A stretch of DNA of 64,000 bases from Neobacillus cucumis (GTDB lineage Bacteria; Bacillota; Bacilli; Bacillales; Cytobacillaceae): positions 99,611 through 163,610 of the forward strand of contig NZ_PGVE01000040.1 in NCBI RefSeq assembly GCF_002860255.1. Reading direction: 5' to 3'. The stretch's first letter is position 1. Every line of letters begins with the position of its first letter. Below the pieces are notes generated by a model. It did no database searches and was not told the origin of the DNA. It saw only the letters and a list, made by a program, of their open reading frames with translations. Positions 42,826-52,189 of the stretch are shown piece by piece. The position numbers were made by a program, and so were the translations under genes.

Positions 42826-42851
42826 GAATGTCGAGACATGTTTCGACATTC
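42826..42851. promoter_or_regulatory. 26-bp near-perfect palindrome with TGTTTCGACA core
   Basis: The arms start GAATGTCGA and end TCGACATTC; one base pair deviates. It lies just downstream of the dgoD terminator. Related TGTTTCGAC motifs occur at 42723 and 45992. Confidence 0.6.
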
Positions 42852-42865
42852 ACCTGAAATAAAAA

Positions 42866-42889
42866 GCTGGCAGAATCTATTCTGCCAGC
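42866..42889 (-). terminator. Terminator of dgo operon
   Basis: GCTGGCAGAA/TTCTGCCAGC is a 10-bp stem. The minus strand continues TTTTTATTTC. It is nearly the same sequence as the gatB terminator. Confidence 0.88.
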
Positions 42890-42923
42890 ATATTCCTATC
42901 AAAATCTTTAATAAGCATGATTA

Positions 42924-44072
42924 CTACCATTCAGCAATCGTACCATCTTTATGTCTCCAGACAGGGTTCTTCCAGTTGTGGCCTGCTTCAGCATGCCTCC
43001 TAACAATTTCCTCATTGACTGAAATCCCTAATCCAGGTCCTTTTGGTAAGAGCACCGAACCATCTTTATAATCAAATACAGTCGGGTCAGCGATATAATC
43101 TAGTAAATCATTGCCTTTGTTATAATGAATTCCTAAGCTTTGTTCCTGAATAAAGACATTATGGCTTACAGCATCAACCTGCAAACAAGCAGAGAGTGCA
43201 ATCGGACCAAGCGGGCAGTGCGGGGCAACGGCAACATCATAGGCCTCAGCCATTGCAGCAATCTTTCTGCACTCCGTAATTCCTCCTGCATGGGAAAGAT
43301 CAGGTTGAATAATGTCTACATATCCATCAGATAGCAGCTGTTTAAAGTCCCAACGAGAAAACATTCTTTCGCCGGTTGCAATCGGAATCGTCGTCGCTCG
43401 GGCGATTTCCCGCAATGCTTCATTATTCTCAGGAAGAACGGGTTCTTCTATAAACATCGGACGAAATTGCTCAAGTTCCTTCGCTAAGACCTTAGCCATT
43501 GGTTTATGTACCCTTCCATGAAAATCAATACCAATTTCCAGATCATTGCCGCAGTACTCCCGAATAGCCGCTACACGTTCAAGCACCGTATCGATTTTCT
43601 TATAGGAGTCGATGTATTGAAGCTCTTCTGTCGCATTCATTTTAATGGCCGTAAAACCAGCTTCTGCTTTTTCCTTAGCTTCCCGCCCCACGTCACTTGG
43701 CCGGTCGCCTCCAATCCAAGAATAAACACGAACAGAGTCACGGCAAGCCCCTCCTAGCAAGTCATAAATAGGAGCGTTATAGTATTTCCCTTTAATATCC
43801 CATAAAGCCTGATCAATCCCGGCAATGGCGCTCATTAAAATTGGGCCGCCCCGATAGAAACCTGAACGGTACAGTGCCTGCCAATGATCCTCTATTCTCA
43901 TGGGATCCTTACCGATGAGATATTCTCGCATTTCTTCCACTGCAGCTTTGACGGTATGTGCCTTGCCTTCAACAATTGGTTCGCCCCATCCAACAATTCC
44001 TTCGTCCGTTTCAATTTTTAAAAATAACCAGCGTGGAGGAACGACAAAGCATTCTAGATTAGTTATTTTCAT
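42924..44072 (-). CDS. dgoD: D-galactonate dehydratase
   Basis: A 382-residue enolase-superfamily enzyme, the same length as E. coli DgoD. All key residues fall at the same positions: metal ligands Asp183 (IGIDFHGR), Glu209 (FIEEPV) and Glu235 (IATGER), with acid/base residues His185 and His285 (VAPHCPLG). It dehydrates D-galactonate to 2-keto-3-deoxygalactonate. ATG at 44072 follows GAGGTGG and is 14 bases inside the end of dgoK. It is the last gene of dgoA-dgoK-dgoD. Confidence 0.95.
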   Translation of the reverse strand: MKITNLECFVVPPRWLFLKIETDEGIVGWGEPIVEGKAHTVKAAVEEMREYLIGKDPMRIEDHWQALYRSGFYRGGPILMSAIAGIDQALWDIKGKYYNAPIYDLLGGACRDSVRVYSWIGGDRPSDVGREAKEKAEAGFTAIKMNATEELQYIDSYKKIDTVLERVAAIREYCGNDLEIGIDFHGRVHKPMAKVLAKELEQFRPMFIEEPVLPENNEALREIARATTIPIATGERMFSRWDFKQLLSDGYVDIIQPDLSHAGGITECRKIAAMAEAYDVAVAPHCPLGPIALSACLQVDAVSHNVFIQEQSLGIHYNKGNDLLDYIADPTVFDYKDGSVLLPKGPGLGISVNEEIVRRHAEAGHNWKNPVWRHKDGTIAEW

Positions 44073-45096
44073 TGAATAATCCACCTCTTTGGGAATTAAT
44101 AGTTTTTGAAAAAACAATTTCGCCAATCACTTTTGAGCCAATAACCGTAGATAGGTCCACTTGTTCATCCGTTGCTTCAATTACATTTTTAATTTCCAGA
44201 TAGGAAAAAATTTCCACAAAGGCCTTTCGGAGTGGATTTCCTCCGCCAATCACCACATAATCCAGCTCTTCAAGCCTTTTATGCTGTTGAATCGATTGAA
44301 TATCGCCTGCAATCACGGCACCGACAAAATAGTTTGCGCGCTGATTTTCATCCATTTCTTCAAATAAATCTAATAGACGAACATGATAAAGGGAACGTGA
44401 TAAACCAAACTTCTCGCTAGATTGATAGCCTGCAATCAGATACTCCGGTTCAACCTTCGTGATTAGCTTTTTATTTAGGGAACTGGATAGGATTGTTTCT
44501 CTGCTGACAGCAAACAAAATCTCTCCGCATAAAGTAGAATAGCAGGATTCAATTTTCCAATCAGTTATAAAAACAAATTTCGTATGAGAACCCGGCAGAA
44601 GAATCAACCCTTTTCCTTGCAAACCCAACTGGTTTAAAAGTCCAAAGGATTCCACTTCTTCTCCCCTCATCACATCGTAGCGATCAATCTTATCCGCAAG
44701 TTTTCCAGTGTAATGCTCCGTTTTATTCCTCATTCCCGGTACAAAAATGCAAGGGATATGATAGAATTGTTCAATTAGTTGTAACGATGAGGCTTTTGCA
44801 AAATCCTCAATCATTGCCGGTCCTTCAATATGCTTTACCTCATAAAGGCCTAGGTTGGATGTAATCATCCCTGTTGCCACAATATACTGAATATCGCTGC
44901 TTCGGAGCTTGTTCCGTAAAATAATCCCCTGCAGTCCTTCAGCTATTTTACTTTTAAGTGCATCCGCGTTCCCGTCTATCGCTGTATTCCTTACACCTAC
45001 TGATAGCTTAATAGCATCGATCACTTTGTTACTCTTTTCATCGACGAGTCGAATACGAGAATTGGTTGTACCTGAATCAATTGCAATCATATACAT
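44059..45096 (-). CDS. dgoK: 2-dehydro-3-deoxygalactonokinase
   Basis: This 345-residue kinase of the DgoK family phosphorylates 2-keto-3-deoxygalactonate with ATP. The N-terminal phosphate loop is [39 protein letters not shown] and the late [14 protein letters not shown] motif fit the family. The start is ambiguous: ATG at 45096 is used, but GTG at 45108 is possible and no ribosome binding site is strong. It overlaps dgoD by 14 bases. Confidence 0.92.
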   Translation of the reverse strand: MYMIAIDSGTTNSRIRLVDEKSNKVIDAIKLSVGVRNTAIDGNADALKSKIAEGLQGIILRNKLRSSDIQYIVATGMITSNLGLYEVKHIEGPAMIEDFAKASSLQLIEQFYHIPCIFVPGMRNKTEHYTGKLADKIDRYDVMRGEEVESFGLLNQLGLQGKGLILLPGSHTKFVFITDWKIESCYSTLCGEILFAVSRETILSSSLNKKLITKVEPEYLIAGYQSSEKFGLSRSLYHVRLLDLFEEMDENQRANYFVGAVIAGDIQSIQQHKRLEELDYVVIGGGNPLRKAFVEIFSYLEIKNVIEATDEQVDLSTVIGSKVIGEIVFSKTINSQRGGLFNENN

Positions 45097-45138
45097 ACAC
45101 TTCACCACTCGTATCTCATTTTTTATTATTCACACACA

Positions 45139-45762
45139 TTATCGAATAGCTTCTACTAGCTTTTTAGCCCGATTATAAATCTCAGTAAAATTTTTCTCTA
45201 CTATTAGTCTGTCATTCACTAATGTCGATCCGATACCGAGAGCAAAACTGCCGTGATCCAAATATTCCTTGGCATTATGTATATCCACTCCGCCCACAGG
45301 CATGATATTGACATACGGCATTGGCCCTTTTATATCTTTAATATATTGCGGTCCAAATGCCCGAATCGGAAACACCTTCACCACTTGTGCCCCTAGCTCA
45401 TAAGCTCTTAAAATTTCAGTTGGCGTTAAAACTCCCGGAATCAAGGGAATATTATAACGATTGGCCATGATCATCGATCCTTCGTTCAAAGTTGGCGCTA
45501 ATAAGAAGGATGCCCCAGAAAGAATGGCAAGTCTTGCCGTTTCCGTATCGAGAACGGTTCCAGCTCCCACCATCATGTCAGGAAATTTCAGCCTAATCAT
45601 TTCAATCCCCTGGAGGGCATTGGGAGTATTCATGGTAATTTCGACGAAACGAATTCCTCCATCATACAAGGCCGATACTACCTCGTCTAATTCATTCGTT
45701 GAATTACACCTAATAATCGAAACAACTTTTTCCTGCTTCATTTTTTGTAAAAGTTTTTGCAT
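45139..45762 (-). CDS. dgoA: 2-dehydro-3-deoxy-6-phosphogalactonate aldolase
   Basis: A 207-residue class I aldolase of the KDPG/KDPGal family. The catalytic Glu41 is in FVEITMNTP, phosphate-binding VGAGTV is at about 65-70, and the Schiff-base Lys129 is in VVKVFPI. It cleaves KDPGal to pyruvate and glyceraldehyde-3-phosphate. With dgoK and dgoD it completes galactonate breakdown. A galactonate transporter is not in the operon. It is preceded by a promoter with a perfect cre site. Confidence 0.93.
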   Translation of the reverse strand: MQKLLQKMKQEKVVSIIRCNSTNELDEVVSALYDGGIRFVEITMNTPNALQGIEMIRLKFPDMMVGAGTVLDTETARLAILSGASFLLAPTLNEGSMIMANRYNIPLIPGVLTPTEILRAYELGAQVVKVFPIRAFGPQYIKDIKGPMPYVNIMPVGGVDIHNAKEYLDHGSFALGIGSTLVNDRLIVEKNFTEIYNRAKKLVEAIR

Positions 45763-45799
45763 TGGAGTCCCTTCTTTTCAAGGATATTGTTTCTCATTA

Positions 45800-45814
45800 T
45801 GGAATACCATTCCA
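45800..45814. promoter_or_regulatory. Operator-like palindrome downstream of the dgo promoter
   Basis: TGGAATACCATTCCA has perfect 6-base arms around ACC. It lies about 12 bases past the -10 and resembles IclR-family operators. Confidence 0.45.
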
Positions 45815-45825
45815 AATACAGCATC

Positions 45826-45854
45826 AGTTTATTTCATAATGAAAACGTTGTCAA
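45826..45854 (-). promoter_or_regulatory. dgoA: dgo operon promoter
   Basis: TTGACA (45854-45849) and TAAACT (45831-45826) are spaced by 17 bases on the minus strand, about 64 bases before the dgoA start. Confidence 0.75.
45840..45853. promoter_or_regulatory. CcpA catabolite-responsive element (cre)
   Basis: TGAAAACGTTGTCA matches every fixed position of the cre consensus TGWAANCGNTNWCA and overlaps the -35 box of the dgo promoter. Glucose repression by CcpA is therefore expected. Confidence 0.75.
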
Positions 45855-45906
45855 TTATTTTTTTTGAATTTATTAAAAATTCAGTCTAACTAACTATTTA
45901 CCTTAA

Positions 45907-45926
45907 CTAATCAAACGTTTGATTAG
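45907..45926. promoter_or_regulatory. LacI-type operator upstream of dgo promoter
   Basis: CTAATCAAACGTTTGATTAG is a perfect 20-bp palindrome with the central CG typical of LacI-family sites. It lies about 60 bases upstream of the -35. Confidence 0.65.
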
Positions 45927-46020
45927 AAAATAAAATAAATTTACTAACATAAAGCTTTTCCTGCGAAATGATCAAGAAATATGTGGAGTCTTGTTTCGAC
46001 TTTTTTCGTAAAAACAAAAA

Positions 46021-46044
46021 GCTGGCAGAACTAAATCTGCCAGC
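46021..46044 (-). terminator. Terminator of gatCAB operon
   Basis: GCTGGCAGA/TCTGCCAGC is a 9-bp stem. The minus strand continues TTTTTG. Confidence 0.85.
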
Positions 46045-46050
46045 TTACTA

Positions 46051-47478
46051 TTAACGTTTTTGCAATTCCTGCTGTAATAACTTATTAACCATCTGTGGGT
46101 TGGCCTGCCCTTTCGTTGCCTTCATCAACTGTCCAACAAGGAACCCAACGGCCTTATTTTTTCCATCCTTGAAATCTTCAACTGATTTCGGATTGGCATC
46201 AAGTACCTCTGCAATAATCTTAAGAAGTGTTCCTTCATCAGAAATTTGCACAAGGCCTTTCTCTTTCACGATTTGTTCAGCATTTCCGCCATTTTCAATT
46301 AACTCTTTAAAAACGGTCTTTGCAATTTTCGAAGAAATCGTACCATTTTCAATCAACTTAATCATGCTGGCTAGGCCTTCAGGAGTTAACTCCACCTGGT
46401 CAAGCTCCTTGCCCTCAGCATTTAAGTACCCAGAGACATCACCCATGATCCAGTTTGAAGCCAGTTTCGCATCTGCTCCACCGTTAACAGTTGCCTCAAA
46501 GAAATCGGCCATCTCTTTTGTTACGGTCAATACCTTGGCATCATAAACAGGTAAACCTAGCTCTTCTATATATCGCTTTTGGCGCTGGTCTGGAAGCTCA
46601 GGAATTTCAGCACGGATACGTGCTTTCCACTCCTCATCAATATACAAATCACATAAATCCGGCTCTGGGAAGTAGCGGTAATCATCGGAACCTTCTTTGA
46701 CCCTCATAAGAATGGTTGATCCAGTTGCTTCATCAAAACGGCGTGTTTCCTGATCGATTGTTCCGCCTGAAGATACGACTTCACGCTGGCGCTTCTCTTC
46801 ATACTCGAGACCCTTACGAACAAAGTTGAAGGAGTTCAAATTCTTTAATTCCGTTTTCGTTCCGAACTCCTCTTGTCCGACAGGACGAATGGAGATATTG
46901 GCGTCACAGCGAAGCGATCCTTCTTCCATTTTACAATCGGATACACCCGTATATTGGATAATCGATTTCAATTTTTCAAGGTACGCGTAAGCCTCATCAG
47001 GAGTACGAATATCCGGTTCTGAAACGATTTCGACAAGCGGCGTTCCCTGACGGTTATAATCGCACAAAGAATATCCTTTTTCATGATTCAGCTTGCCCGC
47101 ATCCTCTTCTAGATGAATTCTTGTAATCCCAATCCTTTTCGTATAGCCATTTACTTCAATTTCAATCCAGCCATGCTCACCAATCGGCTGGTCAAATTGG
47201 GAAATTTGATAGGCTTTTGGATTGTCCGGGTAAAAATAATTCTTCCGGTCAAACTTTGTATGTGTAGCTACTTGGCAATTTAGGGCCATCGCTGCCTTCA
47301 TTCCAAATTCTACTGCCTTTTTATTGAGGACAGGTAATACGCCTGGATACCCAAGATCGATCACACTTGTATTCGTATTTGGTTCAGCCCCAAAATGGTT
47401 TGGGCTTGCTGAAAAGATTTTTGAATCGGTTTTTAACTCAACATGGACTTCAAGTCCAATGACTGTTTCAAATTCCAT
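46051..47478 (-). CDS. gatB: Aspartyl/glutamyl-tRNA(Asn/Gln) amidotransferase subunit B
   Basis: A 475-residue subunit that binds Glu-tRNA(Gln)/Asp-tRNA(Asn), phosphorylates the attached acid and uses ammonia from GatA. The start [15 protein letters not shown] is diagnostic. [25 protein letters not shown] and the C-terminal YqeY-like tail ([20 protein letters not shown]) complete it. ATG at 47478 is preferred. The GTG at 47487 sits inside the GGGGGTGG ribosome binding site. Confidence 0.97.
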   Translation of the reverse strand: MEFETVIGLEVHVELKTDSKIFSASPNHFGAEPNTNTSVIDLGYPGVLPVLNKKAVEFGMKAAMALNCQVATHTKFDRKNYFYPDNPKAYQISQFDQPIGEHGWIEIEVNGYTKRIGITRIHLEEDAGKLNHEKGYSLCDYNRQGTPLVEIVSEPDIRTPDEAYAYLEKLKSIIQYTGVSDCKMEEGSLRCDANISIRPVGQEEFGTKTELKNLNSFNFVRKGLEYEEKRQREVVSSGGTIDQETRRFDEATGSTILMRVKEGSDDYRYFPEPDLCDLYIDEEWKARIRAEIPELPDQRQKRYIEELGLPVYDAKVLTVTKEMADFFEATVNGGADAKLASNWIMGDVSGYLNAEGKELDQVELTPEGLASMIKLIENGTISSKIAKTVFKELIENGGNAEQIVKEKGLVQISDEGTLLKIIAEVLDANPKSVEDFKDGKNKAVGFLVGQLMKATKGQANPQMVNKLLQQELQKR

Positions 47479-47490
47479 TGTTTCCACCCC

Positions 47491-48948
47491 CTACAATTCC
47501 GGCTTCTGTTTATGAAAGTCTGTCGCTTGCTCAAACGCATGAGCAACACGATAAATCGTTGCTTCATCAAAATGCTTGCCAATGATTTGTAATCCAAGCG
47601 GCAGACCTGCATCAAAGCCGCAAGGTATGGAGATTCCAGGAACGCCTGCAAGGTTAACTGGAATCGTTAAAATATCATTGATATACATGGTTAACGGATC
47701 ATCGATATTTTCCCCTATTTTAAATGCTGGTGTTGGTGTTGTCGGACCAACAATGACATCATAATTAGCAAAAACGTCTTCAAAATCCTTCTTAATTAAT
47801 GTACGGGCCTGCTGTGCTTTTTTATAGTAAGCATCATAATAACCAGAACTTAATGCAAATGTTCCAAGCATAATCCGGCGTTTTACTTCATCACCAAAGC
47901 CTTCTGCCCGCGTCTTTTTATATAATTCAATTAAACTTTCTGCATCTGGAGTTCGATAGCCATAGCGCACCCCATCAAAACGGGCAAGGTTGGCTGACGC
48001 TTCTGATGAAGACAGCAAATAGTATGTTGCAAGTGCATATTTGGAGTGCGGAAGAGAAACTTCTTCCCAGACAGCGCCAAGACTCTCAAGAATCTTTAAA
48101 GAATCCATGACAGATTGACGAACTGCATCCGTCACACCTTCACCTAGATATTCTTTAGGTACGGCAATTTTTAGACCTTTAATATCGCCAGTTAAGGAAG
48201 CCGCAAAGTTTGGAACGTCAACGTTTGCAGAAGTTGAGTCCATCGGATCTAATCCAGTGATGGCTTGTAGTAAAAATGCGTTGTCCTCTACCGTTCTGGT
48301 AATTGGTCCGATTTGGTCAAGCGATGAAGCAAAGGCTACAAGTCCAAAGCGGGAAACACGTCCGTAGGTTGGTTTCATTCCAACGACGCCACAAAAAGAC
48401 GCCGGCTGCCGGATCGAACCGCCGGTATCAGATCCTAAGGAAAAAAGCACTTCTCCTGCTGCAACTGACGCTGCCGAGCCGCCTGAAGAACCACCAGGTA
48501 CCCTTTCAAGATTCCACGGATTACGTGTTTTCTGATAGTGAGAGTTTTCATTGGATGATCCCATGGCAAACTCATCCATATTTAACTTACCAATTGTCAC
48601 TGTTTCTGCTTGATGCAGTTTTTGAACGACCGTTGCGTCATAGATTGGGTCGAAGTTTTCTAATATTTTACTTGCACAAGTAGTACGTAATCCCTTAGTG
48701 ACAATGTTATCTTTTACACCAATCGGCATACCAAACAAAAGACCTTTAGAATCACCAGTGTTCAACTTTTCATCGAGAGACTTTGCGGTTGCCCGGGCAC
48801 GCTCCTCATCTAATGTTAAAAAGGCTTGAACTTTATCCTCTACCTGTCCAATTCGCTTATAGGACTCTTCTACAAGGTCAGATACGGTTAATTCCTTCTT
48901 ATGTATTAACTCATGAAGGTCCGAAACTTTATAATCAAATAGACTCAA
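47491..48948 (-). CDS. gatA: Aspartyl/glutamyl-tRNA(Asn/Gln) amidotransferase subunit A
   Basis: A 485-residue amidase that releases ammonia from glutamine. The Ser-cisSer-Lys triad is in [10 protein letters not shown] (Lys), [12 protein letters not shown] (cis-Ser) and [17 protein letters not shown] chose TTG at 48948, which gives [10 protein letters not shown] at the expected family start and length; AAGGAG lies upstream. The GTG at 48957 overlaps that site. It is followed by gatB after 12 bases. Confidence 0.97.
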   Translation of the reverse strand: MSLFDYKVSDLHELIHKKELTVSDLVEESYKRIGQVEDKVQAFLTLDEERARATAKSLDEKLNTGDSKGLLFGMPIGVKDNIVTKGLRTTCASKILENFDPIYDATVVQKLHQAETVTIGKLNMDEFAMGSSNENSHYQKTRNPWNLERVPGGSSGGSAASVAAGEVLFSLGSDTGGSIRQPASFCGVVGMKPTYGRVSRFGLVAFASSLDQIGPITRTVEDNAFLLQAITGLDPMDSTSANVDVPNFAASLTGDIKGLKIAVPKEYLGEGVTDAVRQSVMDSLKILESLGAVWEEVSLPHSKYALATYYLLSSSEASANLARFDGVRYGYRTPDAESLIELYKKTRAEGFGDEVKRRIMLGTFALSSGYYDAYYKKAQQARTLIKKDFEDVFANYDVIVGPTTPTPAFKIGENIDDPLTMYINDILTIPVNLAGVPGISIPCGFDAGLPLGLQIIGKHFDEATIYRVAHAFEQATDFHKQKPEL

Positions 48949-48960
48949 TGTTTTCACTCC

Positions 48961-49254
48961 TTACTCTCCCAAAATCGATGGTACCTTAATTTGACCGTCC
49001 TGATGTTCAGGTGCATTTTTTAGTACCTCTTCGCGCGGCAGTCCTTTTTGTGGAACGTCCTCACGCAAAACATTTTTCATATCAAGGACATGGTATGTAG
49101 GCTTTACATTTTCCGTATCCAATTCATTTAACTGTTCAGCAAAAGTAATAATCTTGTCCAGTTGTTTTGTAAATTTTTCGACTTCTTCTTCCGTAACAGC
49201 TAATCGCGCCAAGTTAGCAACGTGTTTTACTTCATCGGTAGAAATTCTTGACAT
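48961..49254 (-). CDS. gatC: Aspartyl/glutamyl-tRNA(Asn/Gln) amidotransferase subunit C
   Basis: A 97-residue subunit that belts around GatA and stabilises the complex. The N-terminal motif [16 protein letters not shown] and the end [12 protein letters not shown] are typical, as is the length. It is the first gene of gatCAB, 12 bases before the gatA start. Confidence 0.97.
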   Translation of the reverse strand: MSRISTDEVKHVANLARLAVTEEEVEKFTKQLDKIITFAEQLNELDTENVKPTYHVLDMKNVLREDVPQKGLPREEVLKNAPEHQDGQIKVPSILGE

Positions 49255-49394
49255 CTGTTTGACCCCCTTTTCCCTTTATTATTTTATAATTGATAATAAC
49301 AGACTTTTCTGCGTTACCGCAATGATTCCTTCTTCAGTATTAACAAACAAAAAGAGTTTTAGATGATCATTTACCATTTTAACAAATATGAAAC

Positions 49395-49424
49395 CTGACA
49401 GGGTAAAGAGACGTCAATTATAAT
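49395..49424 (+). promoter_or_regulatory. Putative promoter of lysozyme-like gene
   Basis: CTGACA (49395-49400) and TATAAT (49419-49424) are spaced by 18 bases, about 35 bases upstream of the start codon. Confidence 0.6.
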
Positions 49425-49459
49425 ATGAAAAGAAACGTTGAATTTGGGAGAGTACTAAA

Positions 49460-50122
49460 ATGAAAAAGAAACGAAAACGGAAGAAATGGAAAACCTTTTT
49501 CGTGCTGTTTCTGCTTTTTTGCACATTGGCATGGTTTCAAAATCACTATCAAAAACAAAGTTCCCCTCCACTCGTAAAAACAACCGATCCCTTTGCTATG
49601 GTGAAAAAATATCAGCCTTATATTTCTGAAGAATTAGCAAAATATCATCTTGAGGAACATACTCCTGTCCTTATTGCCTTGATGCAGCAGGAAAGCCATG
49701 GCCTTGGCGGAGACCCGATGCAAGCCTCGGAGTCGGCTGGGTTAGCAAAAGATACAATTACCGATCCTAAACAGAGCATACAAGTTGGGGTAAAGCATTT
49801 TCAGCGTGTCCTAACTTATGGTACTCAAAAAAAGGTAGATTTTCCAACCATTATACAGGCTTACAATATGGGCATTGGCTATATCGACTATGTGGCACAA
49901 CACGGCGGTACGCATAGCGAGGAACTGGCAAAGGAATTTTCTCTTCTTCAAGTAAAGCAAAAACCAATCCTCTATAATTGCGGCGGTGACAAAAGCAATT
50001 TCCGGTATCCATATTGCTATGGTGATTTTACCTACAGCACGAAGGTGAATAAGAACATTCAACTGTTAGTGGATAGTGTTCCAGTGACAAACGGCGAAAA
50101 AACACCTAATGGTTCTTTTTAG
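49460..50122 (+). CDS. Exported lysozyme-like muramidase domain protein
   Basis: A 220-residue protein with a very basic N-terminus (KKKRKRKKWK) and one membrane anchor or signal segment (FFVLFLLFCTLAWF). An external lysozyme-like domain follows (about 45-200). PVLIALMQQESHGLGGDPMQASES holds the presumed catalytic Glu and resembles the N-terminal muramidase domain of CwlT. The motif QAYNMGIGYIDYV is also typical. It probably cleaves peptidoglycan outside the membrane. It is not linked to a conjugative element here. Confidence 0.87.
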   Translation: MKKKRKRKKWKTFFVLFLLFCTLAWFQNHYQKQSSPPLVKTTDPFAMVKKYQPYISEELAKYHLEEHTPVLIALMQQESHGLGGDPMQASESAGLAKDTITDPKQSIQVGVKHFQRVLTYGTQKKVDFPTIIQAYNMGIGYIDYVAQHGGTHSEELAKEFSLLQVKQKPILYNCGGDKSNFRYPYCYGDFTYSTKVNKNIQLLVDSVPVTNGEKTPNGSF

Positions 50123-50140
50123 GATTCATTAGGTGTTTTT
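50101..50140. terminator. Terminator shared by lysozyme-like and vanZ-like genes
   Basis: AACACCTAATG pairs with CATTAGGTGTT. The hairpin includes both stop codons of the convergent genes and has A and T runs on either side. Confidence 0.85.
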
Positions 50141-50614
50141 ATTTTGTATGCGATTGGCGGTCACCAGCAGAATAATTTTGGCAGGAATATAACCCAAAAT
50201 TCCTCCAAAGGTATTTAGAATCAGGTCATCCACATCAAAACTGCCAAATTCAAAAACTAATTGGACTATTTCAAACGCAAGGCTCAAACAAAAGGTAGAG
50301 AAGGCGACCCTCCTTAGCTTTTGAAACCCTTTAGACAACAATGGTAAGATAAAACCAAGTGGGGCAAAGCCGATAATGTTCCCTGCCAGATTCTCAATTC
50401 GAATACTTAAATTAATATCAGCTAAGTACAAATAGAAATAAATAGTTTTAAAAGGGACAAAGTTATTGTCACGCCAGTGGTATTCATCGTATGTAAAGTT
50501 GAAATGCTCAATTATTTGTGATAGAGGGATATATTTAAATAAAATTAATTTTGACAGAATGGCTATATATAAACTAAGAAACAATGTCAGGATTATTTTA
50601 TATATAAACTTCAT
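50129..50614 (-). CDS. VanZ family membrane protein
   Basis: A 161-residue protein with about five membrane segments. It shows NFVPFKTI near 49-56, the family core NLAGNIIGFAPLGFILPLL, and the end FDVDDLILNTFGGILGY. VanZ homologues are linked to teicoplanin tolerance in some Gram-positives, but most have no known role. ATG at 50614 is chosen for GGAG upstream. The frame extends to 50707 without one. Confidence 0.85.
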   Translation of the reverse strand: MKFIYKIILTLFLSLYIAILSKLILFKYIPLSQIIEHFNFTYDEYHWRDNNFVPFKTIYFYLYLADINLSIRIENLAGNIIGFAPLGFILPLLSKGFQKLRRVAFSTFCLSLAFEIVQLVFEFGSFDVDDLILNTFGGILGYIPAKIILLVTANRIQNKNT

Positions 50615-50705
50615 TATCACTGCTCCATTTTTAAATGTATCAAATAATACCTTACCATAGTTGCCCGATGATGTGGGACTAAATTCCAAAATTGGAGGAA
50701 GGCAC

Positions 50706-51167
50706 ATGGCAGAACATCACTTTCACTTAAAAGCAAATTGGCCTGGATTAAGAAATGACATTGGAGAGATTGAGGCTGGAAATTTAAAAACAAAGATATC
50801 CATTCCACCGGAAATGGACGGACCTGGTGTCGGTACCAATCCAGATGAAATGCTGCTTGGGGCCGCAGCCACCTGTTATATTATTACTCTTGCCGCGATG
50901 ATGGAGCGCTCTAAATTGGAGAAAGAATCATTAACCATGGAATCGGAGGCAATTGTCGATGTGACAAGCGGTGTTTTTACCTACAAAAAAATTATCCATC
51001 GCCCACGGGTAGTCTTGAAAAGCAATGCTTCTGAAAAAGATGTAGCATTGGCTGAGAAGCTGGCTCGAAAAGCAGAAACATCCTGTATGATCAGCCGTGC
51101 GATTCAAGGGAATGTGGAGCTGGAACTGCAGGCAACGGTTGAGATAGGAGAGGGGCTCCTTTTCTAG
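50706..51167 (+). CDS. OsmC/Ohr family peroxidase-like protein
   Basis: A 153-residue protein of the OsmC/Ohr family, which reduces organic hydroperoxides with a Cys pair. Both cysteines are present: [15 protein letters not shown] (about Cys57) and [11 protein letters not shown] (about Cys125). It belongs to the shorter SACOL1771/YhfA-like branch rather than true Ohr. ATG at 50706 follows GGAGGAAGG. The stop overlaps that of the convergent fosB by three bases. Confidence 0.87.
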   Translation: MAEHHFHLKANWPGLRNDIGEIEAGNLKTKISIPPEMDGPGVGTNPDEMLLGAAATCYIITLAAMMERSKLEKESLTMESEAIVDVTSGVFTYKKIIHRPRVVLKSNASEKDVALAEKLARKAETSCMISRAIQGNVELELQATVEIGEGLLF

Positions 51168-51583
51168 TAAAATTTCAAATGCCCTTTATCCTGATGATAG
51201 TAATCCAATCTATCTTGAAGTGTACCTGTATGGAATTCAAATTTATGACCGTCCGGGTCGGTGAAATAGATGGATTTTTTATCTTTTTCATCCCTTGGCC
51301 GGCTAGGCAAAATATGGACGTTTAACCCCTCAAGTTTAGCGCACATTTTTGAAAAATCTGCCTCATCTATAGAAAAGGCAATATGCGTATAGGATTGATG
51401 GATCTCATTGCGGGGAATGTCCTTTTCAACATTAAGAGCAAGCCACAAACCATTTAAATCAAAGTATGCTGTGTTTTTACCCTTCACTAACAGTTTGGCA
51501 TCAAAGACATTTTTATAGAAATTTATGGAGTTATCTAGATGAGAGACGGAAAATAGTAAGTGATTGATTCCTTTGATTGTCAT
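51164..51583 (-). CDS. fosB: Metallothiol transferase FosB (fosfomycin resistance)
   Basis: A 139-residue VOC-fold enzyme that adds bacillithiol to fosfomycin and inactivates it, with a divalent metal. [19 protein letters not shown] at the start holds the first His ligand. SYTHIAFSI gives the second His, and [18 protein letters not shown] gives the Glu ligand. Length and sequence are very close to chromosomal FosB of B. subtilis. This is an intrinsic gene with no mobile element beside it. Confidence 0.94.
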   Translation of the reverse strand: MTIKGINHLLFSVSHLDNSINFYKNVFDAKLLVKGKNTAYFDLNGLWLALNVEKDIPRNEIHQSYTHIAFSIDEADFSKMCAKLEGLNVHILPSRPRDEKDKKSIYFTDPDGHKFEFHTGTLQDRLDYYHQDKGHLKFY

Positions 51584-51631
51584 ATATTCACCTCATTTAA
51601 ATTCATTTTAATTCCTATTTTTAGAAAATAA

Positions 51632-51663
51632 AAGTGTGTAATTCCTATTTGAATCACACACTT
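51632..51663 (-). terminator. Terminator of yueI-like gene
   Basis: AAGTGTGTAATTC pairs with GAATCACACACTT (one mismatch). The minus strand continues TTATTTTC. Confidence 0.8.
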
Positions 51664-51668
51664 GGTTC

Positions 51669-52118
51669 TCACCGTTTGAATAATTTAGCAAATAGACTTC
51701 TTTTTTTTTCAGGAAGCTTTTCAGGTATCTGCATTTTTGGGCTTATACATATATCTTCCTTGTCGATTGCATAGCTCATGGCTAACACTAAGCCGATGTC
51801 GGTATCATGCTCTTTGTTTGTCACAATCTTGTGTTCGATTTTATTCTTGGCTGCTAGTTTTACGTATTTGGATAACTCTTCATAGACCATATTTCCATTC
51901 AGTAAAAGCTGGGCCTTGGAGTTTTCCTTCATTAATTGCTCTACCTGGGGATATATTTTTGTCTCTGCTACCTGGCTTTTCGTTAGTACTACAATAATTC
52001 GTTCGCGTAAGGTGCCAAGGTATTTCCGCCGCTCATCTGGTTTTGTTTCTAATGGCCCATAGATGCCTTGCTGCAGGACATCTTCTACAGTTTTCCTTTC
52101 CAAGCATATCATCTCCAT
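51669..52118 (-). CDS. YueI family protein (DUF1694)
   Basis: A cytoplasmic protein of about 144-149 residues. VEDVLQQGIYGPLETKPDERRKYLGTL-type N-terminus and GTLRERIIVVLTKSQV match the YueI family; the function is unknown. GGAG precedes a TTG at 52103 by nine bases. The ATG at 52118 lacks a site, so the shorter start is more likely. The gene stands alone. Confidence 0.85.
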   Translation of the reverse strand: MEMICLERKTVEDVLQQGIYGPLETKPDERRKYLGTLRERIIVVLTKSQVAETKIYPQVEQLMKENSKAQLLLNGNMVYEELSKYVKLAAKNKIEHKIVTNKEHDTDIGLVLAMSYAIDKEDICISPKMQIPEKLPEKKRSLFAKLFKR

Positions 52119-52189
52119 GTAAAAGGCTATTATTATGTATGATAATACCTTAAAAAACGTTCCGTTCCAAAATTGGTTAGGTAATTGCC

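Larger units (their letters stand above)
42505..42923. other. Intergenic region with orphan operator cluster
   Basis: No gene is seen. The region holds the VOC terminator, three LacI-type half-conserved palindromes, two TGTTTCGACA motifs, and the dgoD terminator. Read on the minus strand, a possible -10 and AAGGAG are followed by ATGGAGTGA, a start with an immediate stop. It therefore looks like a promoter whose gene has been lost. Confidence 0.55.
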
